From positions 1 to 35,016 of the forward strand of contig CABKML010000018.1 of NCBI GenBank assembly GCA_902373515.1: a stretch of DNA of 35,016 nt, read 5' to 3'. The position numbers and the translations under genes were made by a program. Positions 1 to 7,448 of the stretch are shown here, in pieces (positions within the stretch are counted from its first letter, which is position 1; each line of letters starts with the position of its first letter). This stretch comes from an uncultured Eubacteriales bacterium. GTDB taxonomy: Bacteria > Bacillota > Clostridia > Saccharofermentanales > Fastidiosipilaceae. A model generated the notes under the pieces. The model was given only the letters and a program-made list of their open reading frames with translations, did no database searches and was not told the origin of the DNA.

Positions 1-1
1 A

Positions 2-88
2 GATTACTATAATAATAAAAGAATTCAGGCAAAAACAAAATGGATGCCTCCTGTACAATACAGGATAGCATCCATGTGTTCATCCTAG
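2..88 (+). CDS. IS3-family transposase (OrfB), C-terminal fragment cut by window edge
   Basis: Frame 2 reads from the left edge to a TAG at 86-88 and encodes 28 residues. It begins with DYYNNKRIQ and continues with a P-V-Q-Y-R block, which is the typical C-terminus of IS3-family OrfB (integrase catalytic core, DDE type): YYN-x-x-RIQ followed by SPVxYR. The catalytic residues lie upstream, outside the window. The right terminal inverted repeat follows 12 bases after the stop, as expected for this family. The fragment is too short to assign the IS3 subgroup. The family call rests on the motif plus the adjoining repeat. Confidence 0.85.
   Translation, partial: DYYNNKRIQAKTKWMPPVQYRIASMCSS
40..75 (-). 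terminator. Hairpin inside the IS 3' end, terminator-like on the minus strand
   Basis: Arms ATGGATGC (40-47) and GCATCCAT (68-75) pair perfectly. An inner stem CCTGTA/TACAGG (50-55, 59-64) closes a CAA loop. Read on the minus strand the hairpin is followed by TTTGTTTTTG, so it resembles an intrinsic terminator for transcription entering the IS from its right side. It overlaps the last codons of orfB. On the plus strand there is no T-tract. Confidence 0.5.
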
Positions 89-100
89 TTCATAAATATG

Positions 101-120
101 TGTCCAGTATTCTGGGTACA
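101..120 (+). repeat. IS right terminal inverted repeat (IRR)
   Basis: TGTCCAGTATTCTGGGTACA ends the left IS copy. Its reverse complement, TGTACCCAGAATACTGGACA, matches the sequence at 34967-34986 at 16 of 20 positions, and the four mismatches are clustered in the middle. The IS3-typical TG...CA ends are present. The identity extends 4 bases outward (TATC here, GATA on the other side), so the true repeat may be slightly longer. Confidence 0.85.
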
Positions 121-167
121 TATCACTTGTAGCGGCCTTTTCGTTTTTAAGTGACAGGAGGAAGCTT

Positions 168-1922
168 ATGAACAGGTGGGCAATTTTTCATCGAACCTAT
201 TCGGAATACAGCTTCGCTACGGCCCCCGACCGTGTGGTTTTAAGACTCAGAACAGCTTTGAATGATTTGGATGCGTGTTATGTTTGTTACGGTGATCGTA
301 TGGATCGGACTGATCCCATTTCTATAACTCGCAGGCAAATGCAGGTAAGACAGCAGGATGGATTGTTTGATTATTATGAAATATCCTTCGATCCGGGCGT
401 TACCCGTTTGTGCTATTACTTTGAATTGCACTGCGCCGGCGAACGACTTTATTACTATAATGACGGCTTTTTCAGCGAGCCGGATGCCAATCGTCAGCTT
501 TATTACAATTTTCACTATATTCGGCGAGAAGATATGGCCGCTGTTCCGGCGTGGCTGAAAGAAGCGGTGATTTACCAGATTTATCCCGACAGCTTTGCCG
601 ACGCTCCTGCTCATATAAGCGGCAGAGCCGGGAAAGTTGAACGTAACGGTATTAAATATTGCACGCAAAACGGCGGTACATTGGCCGGTATTCGGGGCAA
701 CTTGGATTATTTGCAGAATTTGGGAATTAACTGTCTTTATTTGACGCCGATTTTTGCAGCCGACAGCTGGCATAAATACGACACGGCGGATTACTTGGAA
801 ATTGACCCCTGCTTCGGCGACAAAAAAGGATTTGCCGAATTGGTGCAGGCGTGTCATGCCAAAGGAATCAAGGTTATTCTGGACGGCGTTTTTAACCATT
901 GCGGGCCGAATTTTTTCGCTTTCCGTGATGTTGTGCTGCACGGGGAAAAGTCACCTTATCGTGATTGGTTTTTTATTAAAAATTTTCCTTTGCAAAGGGG
1001 GGAGCATCCTAACTATGAGTGTTTCGCCTATTACGATTTTATGCCGAAATTGAATACGGGCAATCCGGAAGTTATCGCTTATTTGCAGAATGTCGCATGT
1101 TATTGGCTTAAAGAATTCGATATTGACGGCTGGAGACTGGATGTTGCCAATGAAATAGATCATCCGTTCTGGCAGAAGTTCAGACAGGCGGTGAAAGCCG
1201 TGAAAAAAGATGCGGTTCTGCTTGCCGAAATTTGGGATGATGCCCGTTCATTTTTAGGCTTTGATCAGTTTGATTCGGCGATGAATTATAATCTGACTTT
1301 CGCAATTGCCGATGCGTGGGCGGAGCGGAAAATTAATGCCGAACAATTTGCCGATCGGGTATCCTATCTTCTGATGCGTTATCCGGAAGCTGTGCAGCAG
1401 GGGCAGATGAATTTGCTCGACAGTCACGACATACCTCGCTTTTTGTCGCGAGTTTCCGGCGACAGAGACAAATTCAAATCCGCCGTCTTATTCCTGCTGA
1501 CGCATGTCGGGGCACCGATGATTTTTTACGGTGATGAAAAAGGTGTGTGCGGTTGGACGGAAAAAGAATATCGCCGACCGATGCCGTGGAACACGGTTGA
1601 TGCGGACTTGGAGAATTTTTATCGGCAGGCGATTAAATTGCGTCGCCGCTATTTGCCGCAGATTTTGGCCGCTTATCGTATTTATACAAGAGATAAAGAA
1701 ACGTTTGTTTACGGAGCAGCCGACAATAATCACGGCTTTATTGTTTTGGTAAATATGTCGGGAGAGGTACAGGAAAGGACAATTGATTTCTCAAGCGTTT
1801 TACCGGCGGCGGGCGGCAAAATAACAGAGTATTTTACCGATTTGCCTTTGCCGCAGGAAATTCCTGCAACACGCTTAAAATTGTCGGTGCGACCTTGGAG
1901 CTGCAGGATTTTCGGCAATTAG
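168..1922 (+). CDS. GH13 maltodextrin hydrolase (neopullulanase/cyclomaltodextrinase type)
   Basis: Hydrolyses alpha-1,4 links in maltodextrins or cyclodextrins. At 584 aa with no signal peptide it is probably cytoplasmic. Residues 1-120 resemble the beta-sandwich N-terminal domain (CBM34-like) of this subfamily. The GH13 barrel follows, with all four conserved regions: DGVFNH (239-244), GWRLDVANE (322-329, nucleophile D325), AEIW (acid/base E354) and DSHD (418-421, transition-state D421). The start has an AGGAGG box 7 bases upstream. The gene stands alone, with the IS boundary 47 bases before it and no clear promoter between. Exact specificity (neopullulanase, maltogenic amylase or cyclomaltodextrinase) cannot be told from sequence. 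Confidence 0.9.
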   Translation: MNRWAIFHRTYSEYSFATAPDRVVLRLRTALNDLDACYVCYGDRMDRTDPISITRRQMQVRQQDGLFDYYEISFDPGVTRLCYYFELHCAGERLYYYNDGFFSEPDANRQLYYNFHYIRREDMAAVPAWLKEAVIYQIYPDSFADAPAHISGRAGKVERNGIKYCTQNGGTLAGIRGNLDYLQNLGINCLYLTPIFAADSWHKYDTADYLEIDPCFGDKKGFAELVQACHAKGIKVILDGVFNHCGPNFFAFRDVVLHGEKSPYRDWFFIKNFPLQRGEHPNYECFAYYDFMPKLNTGNPEVIAYLQNVACYWLKEFDIDGWRLDVANEIDHPFWQKFRQAVKAVKKDAVLLAEIWDDARSFLGFDQFDSAMNYNLTFAIADAWAERKINAEQFADRVSYLLMRYPEAVQQGQMNLLDSHDIPRFLSRVSGDRDKFKSAVLFLLTHVGAPMIFYGDEKGVCGWTEKEYRRPMPWNTVDADLENFYRQAIKLRRRYLPQILAAYRIYTRDKETFVYGAADNNHGFIVLVNMSGEVQERTIDFSSVLPAAGGKITEYFTDLPLPQEIPATRLKLSVRPWSCRIFGN

Positions 1923-2167
1923 AACGGGCGACGGACAAAAATGACGATTTGAGACTTTTGGTTAATTTTAATTTTGCAAGAAAGCGGAAATTTCGGTGTA
2001 AACAGGTATTTACAACTGCTTTTCGCCGCTTTACGTTGTCATTTTGTCGGAATGCAAAGATTTATTTTGTACTTACATCGGAATTTTGTTAAAATAGACA
2101 AGTAAAAAGAGAATTTGGCGGGTTTTTTATAACTTTAGTCGAAGATCCGGACGAAAGAGGTTGAACG
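1923..2167 (+). other. Intergenic region before the V-ATPase operon
   Basis: These 245 bases separate the hydrolase from ntpF. They hold the promoter described at 2067-2095. No convincing terminator for the hydrolase gene was seen. A 65-codon open frame overlaps the end of the hydrolase but lacks a ribosome binding site, so it is not called. Confidence 0.5.
2067..2095 (+). promoter_or_regulatory. Sigma-70/A-type promoter for the V-ATPase operon
   Basis: TTGTAC (2067-2072) and TAAAAT (2090-2095) are separated by exactly 17 bases and lie about 70 bases upstream of ntpF. This is the only good match in the gap and would drive the whole nine-gene operon. Confidence 0.6.
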
Positions 2168-2494
2168 ATGGATAATCTTGATTTGGTAAAGCAAATTACG
2201 GATATTGAAGACGACGTTGATCAGTCTTTGCTGGCGGCTAATAATGCAGCCAAAGAAAAAATAAAGACGGCAGAAAAAGCGGCGCGGGCCAAATTGGAAC
2301 AGACACATGCGGATTTGCGCAATAAGCGACAAGCTTTTATAGAACACCTGAAACTTGAAGGCGAGACGGTTCTGGCAGCAGCCTGCAAAGAAGCCGATAA
2401 GAAAAATAAAGCCGACAGGGAGCAGGCTGAAACCAAATTTGCCGCAGTTTTGGAGCAGCTTTACAGGAGGTGCCTGGAGCATGGCAATTGTTAA
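2168..2494 (+). CDS. ntpF: V-type ATPase peripheral stalk subunit (NtpF/G-H type)
   Basis: A 108-residue, highly charged, Ala/Lys/Glu-rich protein that should form one long alpha-helical coiled coil with no globular part. This matches the small stalk subunit that pairs with subunit E to hold V1 to the membrane sector. Its place as first gene before subunit I equals ntpF in the Enterococcus hirae order. GAGGTTGA precedes the ATG. The 3' end overlaps the start of ntpI by 14 bases, implying translational coupling. Low-complexity coiled coils carry little family signal, so the call depends on context. Confidence 0.8.
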   Translation: MDNLDLVKQITDIEDDVDQSLLAANNAAKEKIKTAEKAARAKLEQTHADLRNKRQAFIEHLKLEGETVLAAACKEADKKNKADREQAETKFAAVLEQLYRRCLEHGNC

Positions 2495-4619
2495 GCTTGA
2501 AAAAATGCAGCTGATCGGTTTGAAAAGCAATTTAGCTGCAGTTATCAATTTTTTGAGTAAACAAGGTTGCAGCGAGATTCGCGAAAATACGGAGTTGGCT
2601 GCAGCTTTGGAGGCCCATAAGCAGGAGAATCGGGCAGGACATGTTGTGCCTGAGAGTCATGCTTTTAAAGAAGCTTTTATTAAACAAATTAATAACTTGG
2701 CGCTTCCCCAAACCCAAAAAGTAGATGTTTTTGATTTGCCGGCGGATAATTACGCCGCTTTTTTAACCGAATGTACGCAACGGATTGAATTTTTGGACAA
2801 GCAGATAGCGCTTTCCGGTGTCGTTAAGCCGGTAAAATCGCCGATGTTCAAATTGCGCGATGAAGTGGATAAAGAAGTTTATCTGTCGATGCGCACAAGG
2901 CAAGAGGAACTTTTGCAATCGGCCAAGGATTTCGCCGAGCTGTATATGCAAAAAGAGCAGTTGCAGCTGACATTAAACAAAGAAAACGGTTTGGCGGAAC
3001 AGCTTAAGCCCTTCCGCAATTTGCATGTATCTCAGAGACAGGAAGCGGAACGGCGGGAAGCGGAACACTTTGCTTTTTTGCTGGGATCTTTACGCAATCG
3101 TGAGCATTTCCTCGACTTACAGCCGCAACTGGACAATTTGAGCACTCCTTGTGTTTATGAAGAACTTGAATTGGCGGAACCGCAGGAACAGGTAGTGCTT
3201 TTGCTGGCTGTCGAAAAAGACGGCTTGCCGGAATTGGAAAAACTTTTAAGCGCGTTCGCTTTCAAAGCTTTGCCGACACTTAACTTGCTTGTTCCGCATG
3301 CAGGCGTAGATTTAGGACAAACTTATCAGGAAACTTTGCAGACGGCCGAGAAATTGACGGCGCAAATAAACGCGTTGATGCAACAACTGCGGGATTTAAC
3401 CGTGCATACGCAGGATTGGCGGATTTTAGCCGACTTTTATCGGGTACAGCAGGAACGCCTGCAAGCTTTGTGCAAATTAAGCAGCAGTGAGAAAATTTTC
3501 GTGCTGGAGGCTTTTGTACCTTCCAAGCTCAAGGCTGATTTATATAACGAATTGGAAGCTAATTATTGCGTAACTTGCAATGATTGTGCGATTGGCGAGG
3601 ATGAGAAAGTGCCGGTGATGCTGTCGAACTGTCGGCAAATTCGACCTTACGAGAGCGTGATTGAAGAGTTTTCCATGCCCGATTATCACAACGATATTGA
3701 TCCTACCTGGATTCTGGCCCCGTGTTACGCCTTTTTCTTCGGCGCGATGCTGTCGGATATCGGTTACGGTTTGATTTTCTTCATTGCGGCGATGTATTTA
3801 TTGCTGAAAAATAAAGTCGAGGGTAACGCCCGACGCTTCATGTGGATTTTTGCCGGCGGCGGTTTCTTCGCCATTCTGTGGGGCTTGGCCTTCGGTTCGT
3901 TCTTCGGGGATTTGCCTTCCGCTATTACTAATGGCGCTTTTACACTGAAACCGTTATTTGCCGATCCTTTCAAAGAGCCGATGATTGTCATGGGTTCGTC
4001 CGTAGTTTTGGGTATGGCACATATCGCCTGCGGCATGTTGCTGAATATGTATAAGTTGTGTCGTAACGGCGATCCGCGTGCGGCATTCACGGAAATAGCT
4101 CCTTGGTTTTTCATTTTCGGCGGTATCGGCGTATCGGTTGCCGGCATCAGTTGGGGCAAGTGGATGAGCCTGATAGCAGTTTGCGTCATCGTTTTCTTAT
4201 CAAAGAAAAACAGCAAAAATCCGATAGTACAGCTGATAACCGGTATTTTGAAATTGTATGATATCACGGGATTTGTCGGTGATATTCTTTCGTATACACG
4301 TATAACGGCGTTGGTACTTTCCACCAGTGTTATCGCTATGGTTGTCAACATGTTCGCTAAAATGATCGGTTTCGGTTTCCCGAACATTATTGTGACTTTA
4401 CTGATTTTGTTACTGGGTCATACGATGAATATCGCTTTGTCCGGTTTGTCGGCTTATGTTCATACGACCCGTCTGCATTATGTGGAATTTTTCGGGCGCT
4501 TTTATGACGGCGGCGGTGATCTGTTCCGTCCTTTAAGCATCCATACGAAATATACCCGGGAAAAGCAGGTAACAAAATCTTTGGTAGAACGCTTGCGTTG
4601 TGCCGTCAGTAAAAATTAA
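2481..4619 (+). CDS. ntpI: V-type ATPase membrane subunit I (subunit a)
   Basis: Forms the ion half-channels next to the c-ring and anchors the peripheral stalks. The frame is open from 2355, but the ATG at 2481 is preferred: AGGAGG lies at 2465-2470, and the next residues (MAIVKLEKMQLIG) are the usual subunit I beginning. It is 712 aa long. The first ~390 residues are a soluble coiled-coil arm and the rest is a membrane domain of about seven or eight helices. Two arginines that match the essential channel arginines of the family are visible: R607 in SYTRITAL and R664 in HTTRLHYVEFFG. The C-terminal FYDGGG motif is also conserved. It lies between ntpF and ntpK in one operon. Confidence 0.95.
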   Translation: MAIVKLEKMQLIGLKSNLAAVINFLSKQGCSEIRENTELAAALEAHKQENRAGHVVPESHAFKEAFIKQINNLALPQTQKVDVFDLPADNYAAFLTECTQRIEFLDKQIALSGVVKPVKSPMFKLRDEVDKEVYLSMRTRQEELLQSAKDFAELYMQKEQLQLTLNKENGLAEQLKPFRNLHVSQRQEAERREAEHFAFLLGSLRNREHFLDLQPQLDNLSTPCVYEELELAEPQEQVVLLLAVEKDGLPELEKLLSAFAFKALPTLNLLVPHAGVDLGQTYQETLQTAEKLTAQINALMQQLRDLTVHTQDWRILADFYRVQQERLQALCKLSSSEKIFVLEAFVPSKLKADLYNELEANYCVTCNDCAIGEDEKVPVMLSNCRQIRPYESVIEEFSMPDYHNDIDPTWILAPCYAFFFGAMLSDIGYGLIFFIAAMYLLLKNKVEGNARRFMWIFAGGGFFAILWGLAFGSFFGDLPSAITNGAFTLKPLFADPFKEPMIVMGSSVVLGMAHIACGMLLNMYKLCRNGDPRAAFTEIAPWFFIFGGIGVSVAGISWGKWMSLIAVCVIVFLSKKNSKNPIVQLITGILKLYDITGFVGDILSYTRITALVLSTSVIAMVVNMFAKMIGFGFPNIIVTLLILLLGHTMNIALSGLSAYVHTTRLHYVEFFGRFYDGGGDLFRPLSIHTKYTREKQVTKSLVERLRCAVSKN

Positions 4620-4628
4620 TTGGTTAAC

Positions 4629-4679
4629 TAACCGGGGTAACTCGGTTAATATAAAAGAATGTTTAAGCACAAGCTTAAA
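4629..4679 (+). promoter_or_regulatory. Two hairpins directly upstream of ntpK
   Basis: TAACCG (4629-4634) pairs with CGGTTA (4643-4648). TTTAAGC (4662-4668) pairs perfectly with GCTTAAA (4673-4679) across a 4-base loop, ending two bases before the AGGAGG box of ntpK. There is no T-tract, so these look like mRNA structures rather than terminators. Confidence 0.45.
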
Positions 4680-4692
4680 ATAGGAGGAAAAA

Positions 4693-5187
4693 ATGCATAC
4701 ATTTACAGAGTATTTGAGCACATTGCTTAATGGTAACACTTTAGCAATCTTGGGCGGCGCTCTCGCTGCTTTAGGAGCCGGTATCGGTTCAGCCAAGGGC
4801 GTAGGACTTGTCGGTTCTGTAGTCAGCGGTTCATTAGCTGAAGAGCCGGGTCGTTACGGTAAGCTGATTATTTTGCAGGCTATCCCCGGTTCACAAGGTA
4901 TTTACGGATTGATTGTTTGGTTCATTTCTTTGTTCCGTGCCGGAGTCTTTACAGGTGGTTTGAATGTCAGCTTGGAGCGTGGTGCTCTGATGTTTGCTGC
5001 CTGCCTGCCGATGGCTTTCGTAGGTTATTATTCCGCTATTGCTCAGGCTAATGTTGCCGCTGACGGTGTCAGCTTGGTTTCCGCCCGTCCCGAAACACAG
5101 TCTAAGGCTATCGTTTTGGCCGCTATGGTTGAAACATACGCAATTTTCGCCTTGTTGGTCAGCGTCTTCACAATGTTTATGATTTAA
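4693..5187 (+). CDS. ntpK: V-type ATPase proteolipid subunit K (c-ring)
   Basis: A 164-residue protein of four membrane helices, the duplicated-hairpin form of the rotating c-ring. The ion-binding carboxylate is E147 in MVETYA. Aligned by eye to the E. hirae Na+ site (L61, T64, Q65, Q110, E139), this protein has I64, S67, Q68 (IPGSQG), Q118 (AIAQAN) and E147. All Na+-ligand positions are kept, with a conservative Thr to Ser change. A strong TAGGAGGA box precedes the ATG. Hairpins lie on both sides of the gene. Confidence 0.95.
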   Translation: MHTFTEYLSTLLNGNTLAILGGALAALGAGIGSAKGVGLVGSVVSGSLAEEPGRYGKLIILQAIPGSQGIYGLIVWFISLFRAGVFTGGLNVSLERGALMFAACLPMAFVGYYSAIAQANVAADGVSLVSARPETQSKAIVLAAMVETYAIFALLVSVFTMFMI

Positions 5188-5198
5188 CAGCGTCAAAT

Positions 5199-5223
5199 AG
5201 CCGGTATTTTCAAACTGCCGGCT
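5199..5223 (+). promoter_or_regulatory. Intercistronic hairpin downstream of ntpK
   Basis: AGCCGG (5199-5204) and CCGGCT (5218-5223) form a GC-rich 6-bp stem with a 13-base loop, 12 bases after the ntpK stop. No T-tract follows, so a 3'-end stabilising or processing structure is more likely than a terminator. Confidence 0.4.
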
Positions 5224-5274
5224 GCAGGCTGTATCCGATAAATTCGGATAAAGTGCATGGTGAAAGAGGTCAGA

Positions 5275-5859
5275 ATGATACAGGGAATTGACAAATTAAA
5301 GCAAAAATTGGCAGATGATTTGCAAGTCAAGAAGCAGGAAATCGACGAGCAGACGGAAGCGGAGATTGTCAAGATACAAGAGAAGTATGCTAAGGAAATC
5401 TTAGCGGCCCAAGCGGCTGAAGCTAAATGGCAGGAACAATACAAAGAACAGGAAGCTAAACGCCTGCAAGCCAGAATAAATCTTGAACAACGTCGCCTCA
5501 AGTTGGAATCCGAGCAGGAGATAATCGACAAATTGTTAGCTGATTTGTTGCAAAAACTGGTGGCAATGCCACGAGAACAGAAACTTGATTATTATGTGCA
5601 GTTATTACCCGAGAAAGCTCCCGCGAAAGGTATTTTACTCTTATCCCGGAACGACTCGGATTTACTTAACGATTTGCTGCAGCGTTTGAGCGCTGAAGAT
5701 CAGGCATATAGTAATATAGAATGTAATTTGCAAGATGATTTTCAAGGCGGAGTAAAACTGAAGCAAGGAAATATTTGCGATGATTACAGCTTTGAAGAAT
5801 TGTTGCATACCTGTAATTATGAGCTTTTACAGCTGATAAAAAAGACTGTATTGAGCTGA
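5275..5859 (+). CDS. ntpE: V-type ATPase peripheral stalk subunit E
   Basis: The larger peripheral stalk subunit, which pairs with the NtpF-type coil. It is 194 aa from the ATG at 5275. An upstream in-frame ATG at 5257 lacks a ribosome binding site, whereas AAAGAGGT sits five bases before 5275. Residues 1-100 are a charged coiled coil rich in K, E and Q. Residues ~105-194 form the mixed alpha/beta C-terminal head that contacts subunit B. It lies between K and C, as in the Enterococcus operon. Confidence 0.88.
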   Translation: MIQGIDKLKQKLADDLQVKKQEIDEQTEAEIVKIQEKYAKEILAAQAAEAKWQEQYKEQEAKRLQARINLEQRRLKLESEQEIIDKLLADLLQKLVAMPREQKLDYYVQLLPEKAPAKGILLLSRNDSDLLNDLLQRLSAEDQAYSNIECNLQDDFQGGVKLKQGNICDDYSFEELLHTCNYELLQLIKKTVLS

Positions 5860-5881
5860 TGCAGGAAGTGGAGAAAAAAAG

Positions 5882-7081
5882 ATGACAAGTGCAAAAGGCG
5901 TATCAAAAGTAGAGTATTTGCCGACTGTTACGAGTGCGAACGTGCGAAAAACGTGGGAACGTAAATCTGAGAATGAAATCAGTTTTGCGCATGCCACCGG
6001 TCGCTTACGCGCTTTAGCCAATGTGCGTTTGTCGCGGGAAAACCTGTTGCTGTTCGCCGATAAGAAAGTGCCGTCGAAACGCCTGCATGAACTTTTGGAT
6101 CATGCAGCTTATCCGCCGGCAAATACTTTGGAAGAACGTTTGGATTTGAAGCAACAACAAGATATGACATTATTACGTTATGTGTGCAATCGTAACACTT
6201 TGCCGCAAGTTATGGCTTTAACAGCCGATTTTCATAATTTGAAATGGTTGCTGAAAAATCTTTTGTTGTGTCAGGCTGAACAGAATAAAAACAGTGATAA
6301 CAGTCCGGCGGCGATTTTGCAGGAGCAGACAATACCTGCACGGTTGGCTGATAATCTTTTGAATTACGGAAATTATAAAGTAGCGGGATTATGGCACGAT
6401 TTATTGAAACTGGTCAATAAGAGCAGTAATTGTCGGGAACTTTCGCCGTATATTGCCGCAGAATTGTTGCACGCCTTGCAAAGCTATTATGTAAATCAGG
6501 ATATCGGTTCGGTTGCGGCGGCAATTGACAGATTGTACTACAACAGTGTTTACAGTTTGGCGATGCAGGCTGAGAGCGAGTCGGAGAGAACATTTGAACT
6601 GGATTATCTGGCATTGCAGGCGGATAAAGTTAATATGCAGGCGTTTTTGCGTGCTTTACAGATAAAATTGCCGTTGGACTATGTGGAGAAATCTTTAGTT
6701 AACGGTGGCGAAGTAACGGTGCAGACCTTGCTGCAAATATATGAAAAATTGTCGGTCAATGCTAAGGCCGGAGATTTGGATATGACGGCTGTAATGAAAG
6801 CCCTGCGCCCGGTATATTCCAAGACACAGTCGGCAGAATTGCTGGAAACGATAAGTACTTGGAACGATGCCGAAACACGCTTTAAATTCAGCAAAAAGGC
6901 GGATGAACTGTTGCTGCGACTGGCAATTAAAGGACGCCAAAACACATATGGTTGCGATGCGGTTGCCGGACAATATTTGGAAAATTGCCTGGAAATCAAG
7001 AATATTCATTTGATGTTGGCTTTGCGTACCGGCGAACACTCCGGAGACAAGTGCTTGGAGCTATTGCGAAAGGCGGATTAA
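5882..7081 (+). CDS. ntpC: V-type ATPase subunit C (socket, AC39/d family)
   Basis: Links the central rotor stalk to the c-ring. The protein has 399 residues and is almost wholly helical, with the family's opening block ATGRLRAL at about residue 38 where most homologues have it near residue 10. It therefore carries about 30 extra N-terminal residues. No better internal start is present (the only in-frame alternatives, TTG and GTG, lack a ribosome binding site), and GGAG lies 8 bases upstream of the chosen ATG. The position between E and F supports the call. Confidence 0.88.
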   Translation: MTSAKGVSKVEYLPTVTSANVRKTWERKSENEISFAHATGRLRALANVRLSRENLLLFADKKVPSKRLHELLDHAAYPPANTLEERLDLKQQQDMTLLRYVCNRNTLPQVMALTADFHNLKWLLKNLLLCQAEQNKNSDNSPAAILQEQTIPARLADNLLNYGNYKVAGLWHDLLKLVNKSSNCRELSPYIAAELLHALQSYYVNQDIGSVAAAIDRLYYNSVYSLAMQAESESERTFELDYLALQADKVNMQAFLRALQIKLPLDYVEKSLVNGGEVTVQTLLQIYEKLSVNAKAGDLDMTAVMKALRPVYSKTQSAELLETISTWNDAETRFKFSKKADELLLRLAIKGRQNTYGCDAVAGQYLENCLEIKNIHLMLALRTGEHSGDKCLELLRKAD

Positions 7082-7084
7082 AGC

Positions 7085-7420
7085 ATGAAACAGGAAAATA
7101 TCAGAAAAATGGCAGTTTTGGGTGATCCGAGTGTTATTTCAGGCTTTGCCGGTATCGGGCTGGATGTCTTGCCGCTGGTTGCCGAAGTTAAGGCGGAAAA
7201 ATTGTTGCAGGAAGCTTGTGAAAGCGAGCAGTACGCTGCGATTTATTTGACGGAAGATTTGGTACCTCAATGTAAGGCGGTAATTGATCATTATAAAGAT
7301 CAGCCCTTACCTGTAATCGTACCGATTCCGAAAGCAAGCGGCAGTGACAGCTTTGCCGGCAAGAAATTGCAGGAGGCTGTAAGACGTGCTATTGGCTTTG
7401 ACATTAACAAAAAAGAGTAG
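7085..7420 (+). CDS. ntpG: V-type ATPase subunit F (NtpG)
   Basis: A 111-residue protein with a small Rossmann-like fold. The N-terminal strand MAVLGDPSVISGFAGIG is characteristic of subunit F of the central stalk. It begins three bases after the ntpC stop without its own strong ribosome binding site, so translation is probably coupled. It is called NtpG in the E. hirae naming. Confidence 0.9.
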   Translation: MKQENIRKMAVLGDPSVISGFAGIGLDVLPLVAEVKAEKLLQEACESEQYAAIYLTEDLVPQCKAVIDHYKDQPLPVIVPIPKASGSDSFAGKKLQEAVRRAIGFDINKKE

Positions 7421-7448
7421 TGACCACTTGGAGTTATAAGGAGAAATT

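Larger units (their letters stand above)
1..120 (+). mobile_element. 3' end of an IS3-family insertion sequence
   Basis: This is the distal end of an IS read left to right: orfB C-terminus, stop, a short non-coding stretch and the IRR. The element's boundary at 120 is 47 bases upstream of the maltodextrin hydrolase start codon. No target duplication can be tested because the other end of this copy is off the window. Confidence 0.85.

Noticed and set aside
240..941. Long minus-strand frame (233 codons) inside the GH13 gene
   Set aside because: It lies wholly opposite a gene with all catalytic motifs, has no family-like sequence and no ribosome binding site.
1895..2092. 65-codon frame after the GH13 gene
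   Set aside because: It overlaps the end of the hydrolase and the V-ATPase promoter, lacks a ribosome binding site and resembles no protein.
3764..4387. 207-codon minus-strand frame inside ntpI
   Set aside because: It is an antisense shadow of the membrane domain of subunit I; its composition mirrors the opposite strand and no start signal is present.
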